Source: JAILEN01 sp036723975
Lineage (GTDB): Bacteria; Bacillota; Clostridia; Lachnospirales; Lachnospiraceae
Direction: 5' to 3'
Length of the DNA: 31,764 nucleotides
Assembly (NCBI GenBank): GCA_036723975.1
Contig: DAIMGJ010000021.1
Coordinates: 1 to 31,764 of the forward strand
Part shown: piece after piece, positions 16,550 to 24,489 of the stretch
Numbering within the stretch: the first letter of the stretch is position 1
Layout: the number at the start of each line of letters is the position of its first letter
Program-made: the position numbers and the translations under genes
Notes under the pieces: model-generated
What the model saw: the letters and a program-made list of their open reading frames with translations, nothing else
What the model was told of the DNA's origin: nothing
The model's database searches: none

Positions 16550-16753
16550 CTATAAGTTTGTCAGGAAATTTACGCCATACTGAATCACCATATCAAAAAA
16601 TACGATAATCAGTGCAACCACGATTGACACCAGAATTACCGCTAAAGACTGACGATAAATCGTTGTTCCGTCCGGCCAAACGATCTTGCCGAACTCAGCC
16701 TTTAAGCCATTCCAGCGGTCAGAAAGAGTAAGCTTGTCTTTGTTTTCTGCCAT
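16550..16753 (-). CDS. secE: Preprotein translocase subunit SecE
   Basis: SecE clamps the SecY channel in the membrane. This 67-residue protein has a polar N-terminus, the conserved amphipathic segment GLKAEFGKIVWPDGTTIYRQ and one membrane helix (SLAVILVSIVVALIIVFFDM), the short single-helix form typical of Firmicutes. The start is supported by GAGGTG before the ATG. It lies between rpmG and nusG with gaps of 12 bases on each side, so all three are cotranscribed. Confidence 0.96.
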   Translation of the reverse strand: MAENKDKLTLSDRWNGLKAEFGKIVWPDGTTIYRQSLAVILVSIVVALIIVFFDMVIQYGVNFLTNL

Positions 16754-16765
16754 GATGTCACCTCT

Positions 16766-16915
16766 TTACTTTGTTTCCTTGTGTAAAGTGTGTTTCTTGC
16801 AGAAACGACAATACTTCTTCGTTTCCATGCGGTCTGGATGCGTCTTTTTGTCTTTGGTCAGATTGTAGTTTCTCTGCTGGCACTCTGTGCAAGCTAAAGT
16901 AATCTTTGTACGCAC
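16766..16915 (-). CDS. rpmG: 50S ribosomal protein L33
   Basis: Translating the minus strand from a GTG at 16915 gives 49 residues reading MRTKITLACTECQQRNYN, then KKTHPDRMETKKYCRFCKKH, ending TLHKETK. This is L33 of the zinc-binding type with both CxxC pairs intact (CTEC and CRFC). GAGGTGG lies 5-6 bases before the GTG; no ATG is suitably placed. It opens the rpmG-secE-nusG-rplK-rplA operon. Confidence 0.95.
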   Translation of the reverse strand: MRTKITLACTECQQRNYNLTKDKKTHPDRMETKKYCRFCKKHTLHKETK

Positions 16916-16947
16916 AACTTCCACCTCATCTTTCTTAAATTTAGCGT

Positions 16948-16974
16948 GGTCTTTTCTTGCAAAAAAAAAAGACC
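16948..16974 (-). other. Leader hairpin with ten-T homopolymer upstream of rpmG
   Basis: In RNA sense GGTCTTTT pairs with AAAAGACC around a loop holding the rest of an uninterrupted T10 tract (16961-16970). It lies in the leader between promoter and rpmG start. It may be a 5' stabilising stem. The tract is also a possible slippage site for polymerase. Confidence 0.5.
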
Positions 16975-16995
16975 TAAATCTTCCATCGCCCGAAT

Positions 16996-17024
16996 ACTAT
17001 ACCATGGAAGACAAGGTCTGTCAA
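16996..17024 (-). promoter_or_regulatory. Promoter of rpmG-secE-nusG-rplK-rplA
   Basis: On the minus strand TTGACA (17019-17024) and TATAGT (16996-17001) are 17 bases apart, about 80 bases before the rpmG start. Confidence 0.9.
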
Positions 17025-17103
17025 ATAATATTTTCCCCATACAGAGGGAATACGACAAATAGATTAGCAAAGACAATCATCACAAGCTGGATCATAACAT
17101 AAA

Positions 17104-17143
17104 AAAAGAAGTGACTTAAATATGACCTTAAATCACTTCTTTT
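17104..17143 (-). terminator. Terminator after the FliD-like gene
   Basis: AAAAGAAGTGA (17104-17114) and TCACTTCTTTT (17133-17143) form an 11-bp stem with a further TTAA/TTAA pair, followed on the minus strand by TTTTTTT overlap of the arm. It overlaps the stop codon of the upstream gene. Confidence 0.85.
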
Positions 17144-18434
17144 ATAAACTTTGATCAATCAAAAGTCCCGAGTACGTGCTCGATGCATATGGTGCCGCGA
17201 AGTTTTTTCCCGGATTTTTGTACTCTACCGTCACCTTATCCACGTAGTTCATAGGATTAATCGCCGTCTTGTCCGCCTCTCTCGACAAGGCATCCTTGAA
17301 CTTGTTTAACGTCTCAAATGCTTTTTTCGCATCCTCGCCGGTAACCACCCCTGCCATGGCTTCCTTATTTAAAGAAAGACTCATATCATCATTGATGGCG
17401 ATTCCAACCTTTGCAAGCTCTGCCGCGTAGTTTTGACTGATTGCGTTAATCTCGTTTAAAAGCTGGTTGTTGCCGCGTCCGGAGGAGTACTTTTGTCCCA
17501 CTTCCACGAATCCGTTGAAGGAAGTCAAAAGATTATCCACGCTGTCGGCGATTGCTTCCGTGTTGGCCTTAAATCCAATCTGTGCCGGCTTATCCTCGGG
17601 AGTAGTTCCTTTAATGGTAATCTCAAACTCCTGGTTAATGGTAAATGTATTGGCCAAGGACGAGTGCTCGCTACCGTTTAAGGTAAATACAGAGGATTCT
17701 GCCGGAGAGGAAATCTTATCAATGCCAAGCATATTGATTTCTTTCCATGCTGTTCCCGATTTAATATTGAACAAATAGTCTTCGTTTTCCGCCAATCCGG
17801 TCTGCTTTGATGTAATCCTAAGAGCTGACTGTGCGTGTTCGTTAGTAATAATCTCGGCCTTTAGTCCCACATTGGACGTATTAATCAAACGCGCGATCTT
17901 ATTCTGAACCGCATAGTTTGAATCATCATAATTTACATTAAACTGGAATTCGTAGGAATTCGATGTCGTATCCAAATCAAAGGTGTAGCTTCCGGCCTCA
18001 AAATCATGTCCGTTGGCCTGTAAAAACTTACCTTGATTAACCTGAGGTGTGGCTACCGATTTAACGCCTACTTCAAATACCGGCGTATCCGGATTGTTCT
18101 CACTGCCTACATACTCAACATCCACCGCATCCTCGTTGGAGGAAACTGCAATCTTCTTGTAGAAAACAGACTCGATGCCATCCCCATCTGTGGAAAGGGA
18201 AGAAACAACGTTCTGCATATGGCGCGCAGATTCCTTCAAATCGATAACGAAGTTTAAGGCTTCGTCGTCGATCTTCATCTTATACAGAGGGGCATCCTTG
18301 TTGGCCTTAACCATGCGGTTGTAAACACCGCGAAGCTCACTCTTCTTATGTGCGTCGAAACGGCTGTTGCCGGCTTCTTTGGCATAGGTGGAAAGATAAT
18401 AATCGTAGACATTCGAATTATTAATCAGTGCCAT
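17142..18434 (-). CDS. FliD-like flagellar filament cap protein
   Basis: The start at 18434 (MALINNSNVYDYYLSTYAKE) has AAGGAGGGG 7 bases upstream, giving 430 residues; an upstream extension of the frame is not credible. The N-terminal helical part (residues 1-80) is followed by a beta-rich middle that includes FEVGVKSVATPQVNQGKFL, YTFDLDTTSNSYEFQFNV and LRITSKQTGLAENEDYLFNI. The C-terminal helix NKFKDALSREADKTAINPMN and the ending YSGLLIDQSL echo FliD/HAP2 C-termini. No signal peptide is visible, as expected for flagellar type III export. FliD caps the growing filament and aids flagellin folding. It differs from standard FliD at the N-terminus, so it may be a paralogue. It lies alone between two terminators and is near a Maf-type flagellin glycosylation gene. 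Confidence 0.65.
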   Translation of the reverse strand: MALINNSNVYDYYLSTYAKEAGNSRFDAHKKSELRGVYNRMVKANKDAPLYKMKIDDEALNFVIDLKESARHMQNVVSSLSTDGDGIESVFYKKIAVSSNEDAVDVEYVGSENNPDTPVFEVGVKSVATPQVNQGKFLQANGHDFEAGSYTFDLDTTSNSYEFQFNVNYDDSNYAVQNKIARLINTSNVGLKAEIITNEHAQSALRITSKQTGLAENEDYLFNIKSGTAWKEINMLGIDKISSPAESSVFTLNGSEHSSLANTFTINQEFEITIKGTTPEDKPAQIGFKANTEAIADSVDNLLTSFNGFVEVGQKYSSGRGNNQLLNEINAISQNYAAELAKVGIAINDDMSLSLNKEAMAGVVTGEDAKKAFETLNKFKDALSREADKTAINPMNYVDKVTVEYKNPGKNFAAPYASSTYSGLLIDQSL

Positions 18435-18535
18435 AAGACTTCCCCTCCTTTCTTCCTTGAAATAAGTGATACAAAAGGCGCCACCCTGCGCACTTCTTAT
18501 AAAAGTATCCACTCCGGGGTATAAAAATCCATTTA

Positions 18536-18565
18536 CTCATAATTATCTTATCACGGTTTTGTCAA
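18536..18565 (-). promoter_or_regulatory. Possible promoter of the FliD-like gene
   Basis: TTGACA (18560-18565) lies on the minus strand, with TTATGA or TATGAG 17-18 bases downstream. The -35 is consensus and the -10 weak. I see no convincing flagellar SigD box. Confidence 0.4.
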
Positions 18566-18590
18566 TATGTCATCTACAAAATATGGGAAA

Positions 18591-18655
18591 AATTGCACAA
18601 AAATTGGCTTTTTAAGTCTACATATAGACCTAAAAAGCCATTATTTTTTGCAATT
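18591..18655 (-). terminator. Terminator after the DUF4422 gene
   Basis: On the minus strand TGGCTTTTTAGGTCTA and TAGACTTAAAAAGCCA pair almost perfectly around TATG, followed by ATTTTTG. The core spans 18605-18640; outer arms AATTGCA/TGCAATT extend the stem to 18591-18655. Confidence 0.88.
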
Positions 18656-18677
18656 TCTATTATTTATCTTTATAAAA

Positions 18678-19811
18678 CTACACAAATTCCAAATACTTTA
18701 GTTTTTCCGCATTCAAAGGCTCACATTTATACTTCTTGTACATATCATATTCCAACATAACCTCCAATGCCACGGAAGTAAAATGGTGTGCCAAAAGGTT
18801 ATCTCTGGCGATGGTAACTTCTTCCAGAGTTGTAGCTTGAGAAAGCATCTGTAGATTTTCATAATGTCTTTTATAGATATTTAGAAGTTCAGACAGATTA
18901 TTGCTTTCCACAAAAAGCCCTACCATTTCCAACTCCCGCTCCTTATTTCCGATATATAAAATCTGCTGAATTACCGGCAAATCCTTTTTGATATCCGACA
19001 TAGGAAGCTGCAAATCCGGTCGCGCTGTCATGACTTCGTTAAACAGCTTTTCCGCATCCAGATACTTATGCTTTTTCAAAAGCTGGGCTACTGCCAATTT
19101 TAATTCCTTGGTTTCCGCCTTTTCATCGGTATACCCGATGTGGGCTTCATACACCCTCCAGTTATGATGCATAGCCCAAACCTGTAAAAGTCCCTCAGAC
19201 AAAAAGCCAAAGACTCTGGCGTGATACAAATCATATCCACTAACGTCGATGTTTTCCGACGCATCAAACAGTATTTCAAACAGCCACTTACAATATTCGT
19301 TGTAATCCTGTCGACGCATGATCATAAGATTTCCGGAATATACCGCCTTCATGGACAAAAGATTCTCAAAGTCCACCAAATACTCCGGATACAACTTCTC
19401 AATGGAATCCTTCACAGTCATCAAATCGTCGATATTATGTGCTTCCTGATAGGTCCTTTTATAGTTCTTTTCGGATGCAATTCTCTCGGAAGCAATCAAA
19501 TCACTGTTTTCCATCAGCGCGGTGATTTTCTTGTCATCCAAAAAATCTCCGCCCGGATCCGTAAAAAACCTGCGGTAGTGATTGATACCGATATACTCTT
19601 CCGGGCCGTCGTAGTTCTGCCACACCCAGTACATACCGGTAAGTTCTCCAAAAAGATGATTTAGATTGGAAATGTTTTCGCCCGTATCATCCCGAAGATA
19701 TCCTTCCCCCAGCGGCTCATTTTCCGCACAGCCAACCTGAAGGGGCTGATAAATCGGATCCTCCGGTGGTGTAAACGCCTTATGCGCCATTACAAAAACT
19801 ATTGTATTCAT
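18678..19811 (-). CDS. DUF4422 family glycosyltransferase
   Basis: This 377-residue protein has the marks of DUF4422, a family annotated as glycosyltransferases: an early MNTIVFVMAHKAF strand, ENISNLNHLFGELTGMYWVW, EEYIGINHYRRFF near residue 70 and the SGNLMIMRRQDYNEYCKWLF segment mid-protein, then EGLLQVWAMHH. The family domain ends near residue 230. The remaining 145 residues are helical (LLKKHKYLDAEKLFNEVMTA) and resemble TPR-like repeats. AAGGGGAG precedes the ATG. It follows the coiled-coil gene by 27 bases and is probably cotranscribed with it. The acceptor and sugar are unknown; the location suggests a role in surface or flagellar glycans. Confidence 0.85.
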   Translation of the reverse strand: MNTIVFVMAHKAFTPPEDPIYQPLQVGCAENEPLGEGYLRDDTGENISNLNHLFGELTGMYWVWQNYDGPEEYIGINHYRRFFTDPGGDFLDDKKITALMENSDLIASERIASEKNYKRTYQEAHNIDDLMTVKDSIEKLYPEYLVDFENLLSMKAVYSGNLMIMRRQDYNEYCKWLFEILFDASENIDVSGYDLYHARVFGFLSEGLLQVWAMHHNWRVYEAHIGYTDEKAETKELKLAVAQLLKKHKYLDAEKLFNEVMTARPDLQLPMSDIKKDLPVIQQILYIGNKERELEMVGLFVESNNLSELLNIYKRHYENLQMLSQATTLEEVTIARDNLLAHHFTSVALEVMLEYDMYKKYKCEPLNAEKLKYLEFV

Positions 19812-19838
19812 ATTCTCCCCTTGATTTAGAAAGACAAA

Positions 19839-20255
19839 CTATGTTGCTTGATTTTCAAGTTTTCTAACTTTTGCTTCCAAAATATCTACGCGTATATCAA
19901 GCATTTCAAATTCGTTATTGTTTTTTATAACTTTTTGGAGATTTCTGGACAAATCCAAATGTCCTTCCGCCACGCGCTTCAAACCGCTCAGCACTTCATT
20001 TTCTAATGTCAGTTTCACTGTTTTCATATCAAGTTCGAGATTATCTAATCTTGAATCTATCTGATCAAACCTTGAATCTATCTGGTCAAACCTTGAATCT
20101 ATCTGATCAAACTTCGCATCTATCTGATCAAACTTCGAATCTATCTGATCAAATTTTGAATCCATACTATCAAGTCTTGAATCCATACTATCAAGTCTTG
20201 AATCCATCTGATCAATTTTATTAACTATTAAATCTAATTTTTCGTTTTCTGTCAT
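19839..20255 (-). CDS. Heptad-repeat coiled-coil protein, unknown function
   Basis: The 138-residue protein has about eight consecutive heptads from residue 13 to 70, of the types LDSMDSR, FDQIDSK and FDQIDSR, followed by a second amphipathic stretch (LDNLELDMKTVKLTLENEV) and a closing helix ending RVDILEAKVRKLENQAT. It has no signal peptide or membrane helix, so it is probably a cytoplasmic rod or oligomer. Small proteins of this kind are common in Lachnospiraceae but I know of no assigned function. GGAGG precedes the ATG, with a promoter about 60 bases upstream. It is likely the first gene of a two-gene unit with the DUF4422 protein. Confidence 0.8.
   Translation of the reverse strand: MTENEKLDLIVNKIDQMDSRLDSMDSRLDSMDSKFDQIDSKFDQIDAKFDQIDSRFDQIDSRFDQIDSRLDNLELDMKTVKLTLENEVLSGLKRVAEGHLDLSRNLQKVIKNNNEFEMLDIRVDILEAKVRKLENQAT
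20049..20216. repeat. Eight-unit 21-bp tandem repeat inside the coiled-coil gene
   Basis: Units of 21 bases built on GAATCTATCTGATCAAACTT on the plus strand, with variants, encode the heptads. Neighbouring units differ at few bases, so copy number could vary by slippage in steps of seven residues without losing frame. Confidence 0.85.
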
Positions 20256-20315
20256 ATAAAAAATCCTCCATATAAATGGACATATCTCAAGGGAATGGCT
20301 TTGTCGATGTACTAT

Positions 20316-20344
20316 ATAGTAGCATCTGCATAATTCTCTTTCAA
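20316..20344 (-). promoter_or_regulatory. Promoter of the coiled-coil/DUF4422 unit
   Basis: On the minus strand TTGAAA (20339-20344) and TACTAT (20316-20321) are 17 bases apart, in the 152-base gap after the Maf-type gene. Confidence 0.65.
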
Positions 20345-20407
20345 CTCGGGAAAATGTACAAGAAATGAAGTTGATTTTAATATAGTATTACATAATTTTT
20401 AATACCT

Positions 20408-22024
20408 TCAGTTCGTAACAGGGATGTTTTCCATTCCCTCAATATATGCACCGTCTGAAATATTTACAAACCTTATATCCTTCTCATCACGGATTCGATT
20501 CTCAATCCAGCGATGATATGCATGTAAGTTACCGGCAGTTGGTATCATTTTGCCGGATACGGATTTTACCATCGGTGTCACTTCCGATACTATATCACTA
20601 TAACCAATGGTTCCTTTTGCATGGCTTTTATTATTTGTATACGCCAAGTCGAGACCAATGCAGACTACCTCCTTTGCGCCAAAGCGAATGCAAATATCCA
20701 ACGCCGTAGTAGAAACAGAGCCGCCGGTGGAAATCAAAGAATAACCATATGATGCCGCATAGTCTTCCGCCATATAAAAATCTTTTTGAAAGACGGCATA
20801 TTTTTCTCCGTCAAATGAATCCACTGCCTTTGCATTTGCAGAACACATGTATAAAAGTGCGGTTTTCTTTTCATCCAGATTTCCTTTTACTTGTTTACAA
20901 ATCGTATCAGCAACATCTGTAATAATCACAAAATCCGGAATAATATCTTCGTTCTTTAATCGAGCTGCGGAAGTCCCCACGCTTAAAAGGACCGAATCAT
21001 CTTCTCTATTCTTTAAACGCTCTATACAACCATCTAAAGAAGGACCACCTGCAATAAGATACACTTTCTTTCCGGCAAATTGCGATGCCACTTCATCAAC
21101 ACTTTTTATCTGCTTACCGGGTAAAATATTTTTACGGAACTGAGTCTCCAACACAAAGGCTTGTTCCAAAATGGTCATACGTTTTACAAAAAATGTCTGT
21201 AAAATATCTCTTGATTTCGCATCACGAATATGACGCATAGCAGGCTTACGAATTAAAACATCCGTCTTTGTAGCATCCAAATTCGATAACAGGTCTATGT
21301 ATGAGTAGTCCGCCAAATCTAAACGCTCATCTGCCAAGAGTTCAGATAGATCTCGTAGAGACAATGCCATTTTTAAAAGATACAAATCTTCTTCCGCAAT
21401 GGTAATCTTCACATCCGGTCGAAGTTCTAATAGCGCTTGGGCTTCAAAAAACAATCCTGCTCCCAATAAAACATATTCATAGTGATCCCTATCCGTATTT
21501 GCACTCACAAAAGAAAGCGCATCCCGATATGGATTATTATTTCCGCTTATATAATAAGAGGAATCATTTTCGGAGAGACAAATGGTGGGATGACCGGACG
21601 CTGTAAACTCCGCTGTATATTCACAACCAGTCATTGGCCGAGCTGCTTCTATTTTTTTTACAAAAGAGTCTTGTCCCCTTGATTTAAGAACAGAAATATT
21701 TTTTACCAGATAACCGCTTTCTTCTGGTGAATGATTCGTCTGAAGAGTCTGTACCAACTGTTCCAATGCAGGGATTGTTTGTCCCTCTAACACATCAGCA
21801 ATTAATATTTCATCTTCACTTTCCTGGGCATCCAAAAGCATGGAAAAACCCATGTTAAGAAAGACTTCCTCTCCTCCCAGCTCTATAAGCTGCGCAGCAT
21901 AATTCTGCAAAAGACTTATTGTCTTCTGTAACGAAGTTGCACCTTTATTAAAAAACTGTTTTCGGTAGTTCCACACTGTTATTACTGCGCAATCAATTAG
22001 TTCAACAATCCACTGTTCTTCCAT
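20408..22024 (-). CDS. Maf-type motility accessory factor, DUF115 glycosyltransferase
   Basis: The protein (538 residues from the ATG at 22024; an ATG two codons earlier has its Shine-Dalgarno too close) matches the Maf/DUF115 layout. An N-terminal helical part leads to a first nucleotide-fold region (YEYVLLGAGLFFEAQALLEL), then the MAF domain with KKVYLIAGGPSLDGCIERLK near residue 330 and FVIITDVADTICKQ. The closing region reads LISTGGSVSTTALDICIRFG and VCIGLDLAYTNNKSHAKG. Maf proteins transfer CMP-activated nonulosonic acids (pseudaminic or legionaminic) to flagellin Ser/Thr. It is the last gene of the Leg operon, 14 bases after legC, which fits transfer of the sugar made there. The donor specificity is inferred from context. 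Confidence 0.88.
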   Translation of the reverse strand: MEEQWIVELIDCAVITVWNYRKQFFNKGATSLQKTISLLQNYAAQLIELGGEEVFLNMGFSMLLDAQESEDEILIADVLEGQTIPALEQLVQTLQTNHSPEESGYLVKNISVLKSRGQDSFVKKIEAARPMTGCEYTAEFTASGHPTICLSENDSSYYISGNNNPYRDALSFVSANTDRDHYEYVLLGAGLFFEAQALLELRPDVKITIAEEDLYLLKMALSLRDLSELLADERLDLADYSYIDLLSNLDATKTDVLIRKPAMRHIRDAKSRDILQTFFVKRMTILEQAFVLETQFRKNILPGKQIKSVDEVASQFAGKKVYLIAGGPSLDGCIERLKNREDDSVLLSVGTSAARLKNEDIIPDFVIITDVADTICKQVKGNLDEKKTALLYMCSANAKAVDSFDGEKYAVFQKDFYMAEDYAASYGYSLISTGGSVSTTALDICIRFGAKEVVCIGLDLAYTNNKSHAKGTIGYSDIVSEVTPMVKSVSGKMIPTAGNLHAYHRWIENRIRDEKDIRFVNISDGAYIEGMENIPVTN

Positions 22025-22038
22025 TTTCATCCCCTATT

Positions 22039-23214
22039 TCAAGCCACAAATCCTTCTAACACTTCCTTCACCTTGTTAGCTGCATATTTTACATCATCTT
22101 CCGAAAGTGTTGTACTTGATGGAATATTCAAAATACATTCACTATAATACTTTGCTTTTTCAATCTTATAGGTCACTGCACCATGATATGGTTTCTGTTC
22201 ATGAATCAATCCCCAAATAGCTCTGGTCTGAACGCCTTCCTTTTCGAGAGTTGTTATTATTTCTCTCATGGACGCCTTAATAAGGTTTCTATCAATCTCC
22301 AACGAATAAAACCATTTGTTGGAATCTGTCCCTTCTCGAAATCCTAATAACTTTCCATATTTGAAATCAGAAAATTCTTCTTTATATATTTCGTAATTCT
22401 TTTTCTTAATATCAATAAAGTCAGGAAGTTCCTCCAACTGTGCTACGCCAAGGGCCGCCTGGATATTGGTCATTCGATAATTAAATCCTATTTCATTATG
22501 AATATAATAATGTGGATCATCTTTAGACTGAGTTGATAAATATCGCAGATGATCTACCACTTTCGGATCCTTTGCGGTAATAGCACCACCGCCTCCAGTA
22601 GTAATAATTTTATTACCGTTAAAAGAATATGCTCCAAAATCACCAATTGTGCCTGCGTATTTTCCAGCATACCTACCGGATGTATACTTTGTTCCCAATG
22701 CCTCTGTGGCGTCCTCGATTACTTTGAAGTTATACTTTTCCGCGATATCCATAATCGCTTCCATGTCTGCCATATTTCCAAAAACATGAACCACAATCAA
22801 AGCCTTCACATGATGTGAGCCAAAGTATAAATCCCCATCTCTCCATTCACACTCGTTTTCGCAAAACTCTCTTAGTTTTATCGGGTCCATGCAAAGGCTA
22901 TCATCTGCATCTATAAACAGGGGTTCGGCGAACTGGTATTTTATTGGATTTACAGCAGCAATAAAAGTTAACGGTGTACAAAAAACTGCATCCCCGGGTT
23001 CAACACCGATTTCATGTAGGGATAAGTGAAGTGCCGATGTACCACTTTGGCAAGCAGACACATTCTCCACGCCCAAGAATTCTGCCATCTTATTCTCTAA
23101 TTCTGTAATATATGCTCCACCGGTAGATACCCATCCCTGATCAATGGCATCATCTACATACTTTCTTTCATTTCCCTGAAAGTTTGGAATTGAAAGAGGA
23201 ATATATCTACTCAT
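22039..23214 (-). CDS. legC: LegC-type UDP-4-keto sugar aminotransferase
   Basis: This 391-residue protein is a PLP enzyme of the DegT/DnrJ/EryC1 family. The opening IPLSIPNFQGNERKYVDDAI and GWVSTGG are typical of the LegC subgroup. Asp168 in KVIEDATEALG should bind the pyridine nitrogen, and Lys202 in YSFNGNKIITTGGGG should form the Schiff base. In the legionaminic pathway it adds an amino group at C4 of the 4-keto-6-deoxy-UDP-HexNAc made by LegB. It starts 11 bases after legB and is followed at once by the Maf gene. An unrelated role in other 4-amino sugars is possible, but the neighbours argue for Leg. Confidence 0.92.
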   Translation of the reverse strand: MSRYIPLSIPNFQGNERKYVDDAIDQGWVSTGGAYITELENKMAEFLGVENVSACQSGTSALHLSLHEIGVEPGDAVFCTPLTFIAAVNPIKYQFAEPLFIDADDSLCMDPIKLREFCENECEWRDGDLYFGSHHVKALIVVHVFGNMADMEAIMDIAEKYNFKVIEDATEALGTKYTSGRYAGKYAGTIGDFGAYSFNGNKIITTGGGGAITAKDPKVVDHLRYLSTQSKDDPHYYIHNEIGFNYRMTNIQAALGVAQLEELPDFIDIKKKNYEIYKEEFSDFKYGKLLGFREGTDSNKWFYSLEIDRNLIKASMREIITTLEKEGVQTRAIWGLIHEQKPYHGAVTYKIEKAKYYSECILNIPSSTTLSEDDVKYAANKVKEVLEGFVA

Positions 23215-23225
23215 TTTTCACCTTT

Positions 23226-24434
23226 CTACATTTTAGAATCTAAATATTTACCTTTTTCAATATGTTCAAAATTCGGCAAATACTCTTTAATAATCGCTAC
23301 AACATTTTCCTTTGTAGCTCCATCTCCGGAAAACTCTGATTGAAGTTTATTAAATAAAACTTCTACTCCGGGCTTATCCGGAATATTCTTTCCGGTAATA
23401 ACTCCCAAAGAAGAAAATCTATTCATATCCACAGATTCTTCATCTGTATAGAATTCTTCATACGCTTTTTCACCAGACGTGTCCGATGCTGAAAAATGAA
23501 CCGGATATTTTTTGCTTCCTTCTTTTAGTGCAACGGACTTCTCAATTGCTTCTTCATCACTATGGCATTTAATAACTTCATACCCTTGTGACTCCAAAAG
23601 AGATTCTGCAATTTTATCAAAGCTCATAACCTGTTCTTCAGAAAGCTTCGGGAAAAATATTTCTCTATTATTTCCAAGCATACAGGAAAGCATACAAATT
23701 TGACCGCTCTCTTCCGGGGATACAAAATAACGTGTTACATCAGAAGGTGCACTTAAAGGCTGAAGTTTTTGCATACGCGCCAAAAAACCTGCCGGCAATG
23801 AACCATTAGAAAATGCAACATTTGCAAAACGCGCAGTTTTTACAGGGAATCTGTCTGAATATGAAAAAATCACATCCTCCATTAATCGTTTGCTTGCGCC
23901 CATAATATTCACAGGATTTGCCGCTTTATCTGTAGACACGCAAAAATATTCCTCCGGCGGGAACTCTGCCAACAAATCTAATAACTGCTTTGCATGTAAA
24001 ACATTATTCTGAAGCAAAGCTTCTACAGAATAAATATCTTTCTCGCTCCGAACATGTTTGTGTGCCGAAAAGTTTGCTACTATATCAAATCCACCGTTCG
24101 CACGAAACATCTTTTCAAATACCGGAGAAGCAAAATCCATAGGATACGTAATATAATCCTCCGGGACGTACATTCCTTTTGTACTGCGCAAATCTCTGGT
24201 AATCTCAGCCAAAGCATTTTCATTGGTGTCAACAATCACCATAGCCTTCGGCTCAAATGAAAGTACCGCCTTCACAAAAGAACTTCCTATGCTTCCAGCT
24301 CCACCAATCACAAGAATACGTTTTCCTTTTATTTTGTTCTTTAGCTTTTCGCGGTTTTTCTCGATATCTCCAAGAAACATGCTCTCCGGTCTCTTGGTTA
24401 CATAATCTGCAATAAAATTATCAAGGTTAAACAT
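23226..24434 (-). CDS. legB: LegB-type UDP-N-acetylglucosamine 4,6-dehydratase
   Basis: This is a 402-residue extended SDR enzyme of the FlaA1/CapD group. The NAD(P) loop GGAGSIGS is at residues 44-51 and the acidic VDTNENAL follows. The motif FSAHKHVRSEKD and the active-site stretch STDKAANPVNIMGASKRLME are present: Asp169, Lys170, Met178 in place of the usual SDR tyrosine, and Lys182. Met at that site is seen in PglF-like dehydratases, so this is not a loss of function. The enzyme removes water from UDP-GlcNAc to give the 4-keto-6-deoxy intermediate, the first step of the legionaminic route. A decayed macro-domain gene separates it from the upstream formyltransferase. Confidence 0.92.
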   Translation of the reverse strand: MFNLDNFIADYVTKRPESMFLGDIEKNREKLKNKIKGKRILVIGGAGSIGSSFVKAVLSFEPKAMVIVDTNENALAEITRDLRSTKGMYVPEDYITYPMDFASPVFEKMFRANGGFDIVANFSAHKHVRSEKDIYSVEALLQNNVLHAKQLLDLLAEFPPEEYFCVSTDKAANPVNIMGASKRLMEDVIFSYSDRFPVKTARFANVAFSNGSLPAGFLARMQKLQPLSAPSDVTRYFVSPEESGQICMLSCMLGNNREIFFPKLSEEQVMSFDKIAESLLESQGYEVIKCHSDEEAIEKSVALKEGSKKYPVHFSASDTSGEKAYEEFYTDEESVDMNRFSSLGVITGKNIPDKPGVEVLFNKLQSEFSGDGATKENVVAIIKEYLPNFEHIEKGKYLDSKM

Positions 24435-24489
24435 ATCGTACCTTCTTTAGTCTATAATTATTCATCAACAACTTTTATAAAATAACTGA

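Noticed and set aside
16550..16753. Small toxin-like membrane protein
   Set aside because: Position between rpmG and nusG and the GKIVWP motif identify it as SecE.
16894..17076. Small minus-strand protein overlapping the rpmG promoter
   Set aside because: It has no ribosome binding site, covers the promoter and leader hairpin, and is not protein-like.
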